Source: Candidatus Peregrinibacteria bacterium
GTDB lineage: Bacteria > Patescibacteriota > Gracilibacteria > UBA1369 > LOWO2-01-FULL-3
Length of the DNA: 14,389 nucleotides
Direction: 5' to 3'
Assembly: GCA_018664365.1 (NCBI GenBank)
Contig: JABJOK010000076.1
Location: forward strand, 1-14,389
Shown here one piece after another: positions 14,204 to 14,389 of this stretch; positions within the stretch are counted from its first letter, which is position 1, and each line of letters opens with the position of its first letter. Under the pieces are notes generated by a model. That model was given only the letters and a program-made list of their open reading frames with translations. It had not been told where the DNA came from and made no database searches. The position numbers and the translations under genes are program-made.

Positions 14204-14389
14204 TTTCTAAATCCTTTTTCATATTAAGACATGCCTGACGAGCAGCTTCAGCATAAGACTTTTCATCAAACCCATCTAATTTTTCATATGCAAATGTAAT
14301 TCCACGACTACTGTTTACAACAGCACCAAGACCGTCATCATTAAAGCATGGCTTCACATCTTCAGCTCCACCTCCCTGTGCTCCATAAC
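14193..14389 (-). CDS. pyrF: Orotidine 5'-phosphate decarboxylase, C-terminal part (partial)
   Basis: The last 64 codons and stop of a gene entering from the right edge. The frame reads YGAQGGGAEDVKPCFN and then GLGAVVNSSRGITFAYEK, which matches the phosphate-binding C-terminal motifs (GxGAQGG and VNSSRxI) of the type 2 OMP decarboxylase subfamily. These enzymes convert OMP to UMP in pyrimidine synthesis. The N-terminal part with the catalytic Lys-Asp network is outside the window. The TAG stop lies within the rsmA 3' end, so the two genes converge with an 11-bp overlap and no space for a terminator between them. Confidence 0.85.
   Translation of the reverse strand, partial: YGAQGGGAEDVKPCFNDDGLGAVVNSSRGITFAYEKLDGFDEKSYAEAARQACLNMKKDLETIF

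Noticed and set aside
1..14389. UGA recoding (genetic code 25) as in Gracilibacteria/Absconditabacteria
   Set aside because: No gene needs UGA as sense; all frames are full length under the standard code, with glycine encoded by GGN.
1..14389. tRNA or rRNA genes, CRISPR arrays, insertion sequences, long repeats
   Set aside because: No cloverleaf-like segments, regularly spaced repeats, transposase motifs or long duplicated DNA were seen; the gaps between genes are too short.

Overview
The window is an AT-rich bacterial chromosome segment with tightly packed genes. It carries the distal part of the ribosomal-protein and RNA-polymerase region, followed by a short stretch of ion-pump and RNA-modification genes. 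The gene set is purely bacterial (IF-1, L36, S13, S11, S4, RpoA with an alpha-CTD, L17, L13, S9, TrmD, RsmA). Compact proteins, few recognisable Shine-Dalgarno sequences, overlapping genes, an archaeal/mycobacterial-type OMP decarboxylase and tandem unusual adenylate kinases suggest a reduced-genome lineage. A Candidate Phyla Radiation (Patescibacteria) member is my best guess, but this is an inference and not proven by the window. Stop codons are about 14 TAA, 4 TAG and 1 TGA, and genes are not interrupted by in-frame TGA, so the standard bacterial code fits.

Layout. Positions 1-161 are a probable divergent promoter region with the first codons of a minus-strand gene running off the left edge. 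Positions 162-6521 (+) hold adk-like 1, adk-like 2, map, infA, rpmJ, rpsM, rpsK, rpsD, rpoA, rplQ, rplM and rpsI. Candidate internal promoters lie before the second kinase, infA and rpoA. secY, which often precedes adk-map, is not present here. Positions 6518-7999 (-) encode an unrecognised 493-residue soluble protein whose stop codon shares TTAA with the rpsI stop. Positions 8000-8122 are a divergent promoter region. Positions 8123-10699 (+) encode an intact type II (Ca2+-type) P-type ATPase. Positions 10746-14203 (+) form a tight unit: trmD, a 594-residue degenerate P-type ATPase, a DUF167/YggU protein and rsmA, with overlaps at every junction. The 3' end of a convergent pyrF (-) closes the window and overlaps rsmA by 11 bp.

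The first block makes ribosome and RNA polymerase components together with adenylate balance (kinases) and N-terminal Met removal. The last block couples tRNA m1G37 methylation and 16S rRNA dimethylation with a membrane protein. The most unusual item is that membrane protein. It keeps the P-type ATPase fold from TM4 onward in one uninterrupted frame, but has lost the phosphorylated Asp, the TGDN and GDGVND motifs, the TM4 Ca2+ glutamate and the whole actuator domain. It sits one gene downstream of an intact homologue and looks like a maintained pseudoenzyme.
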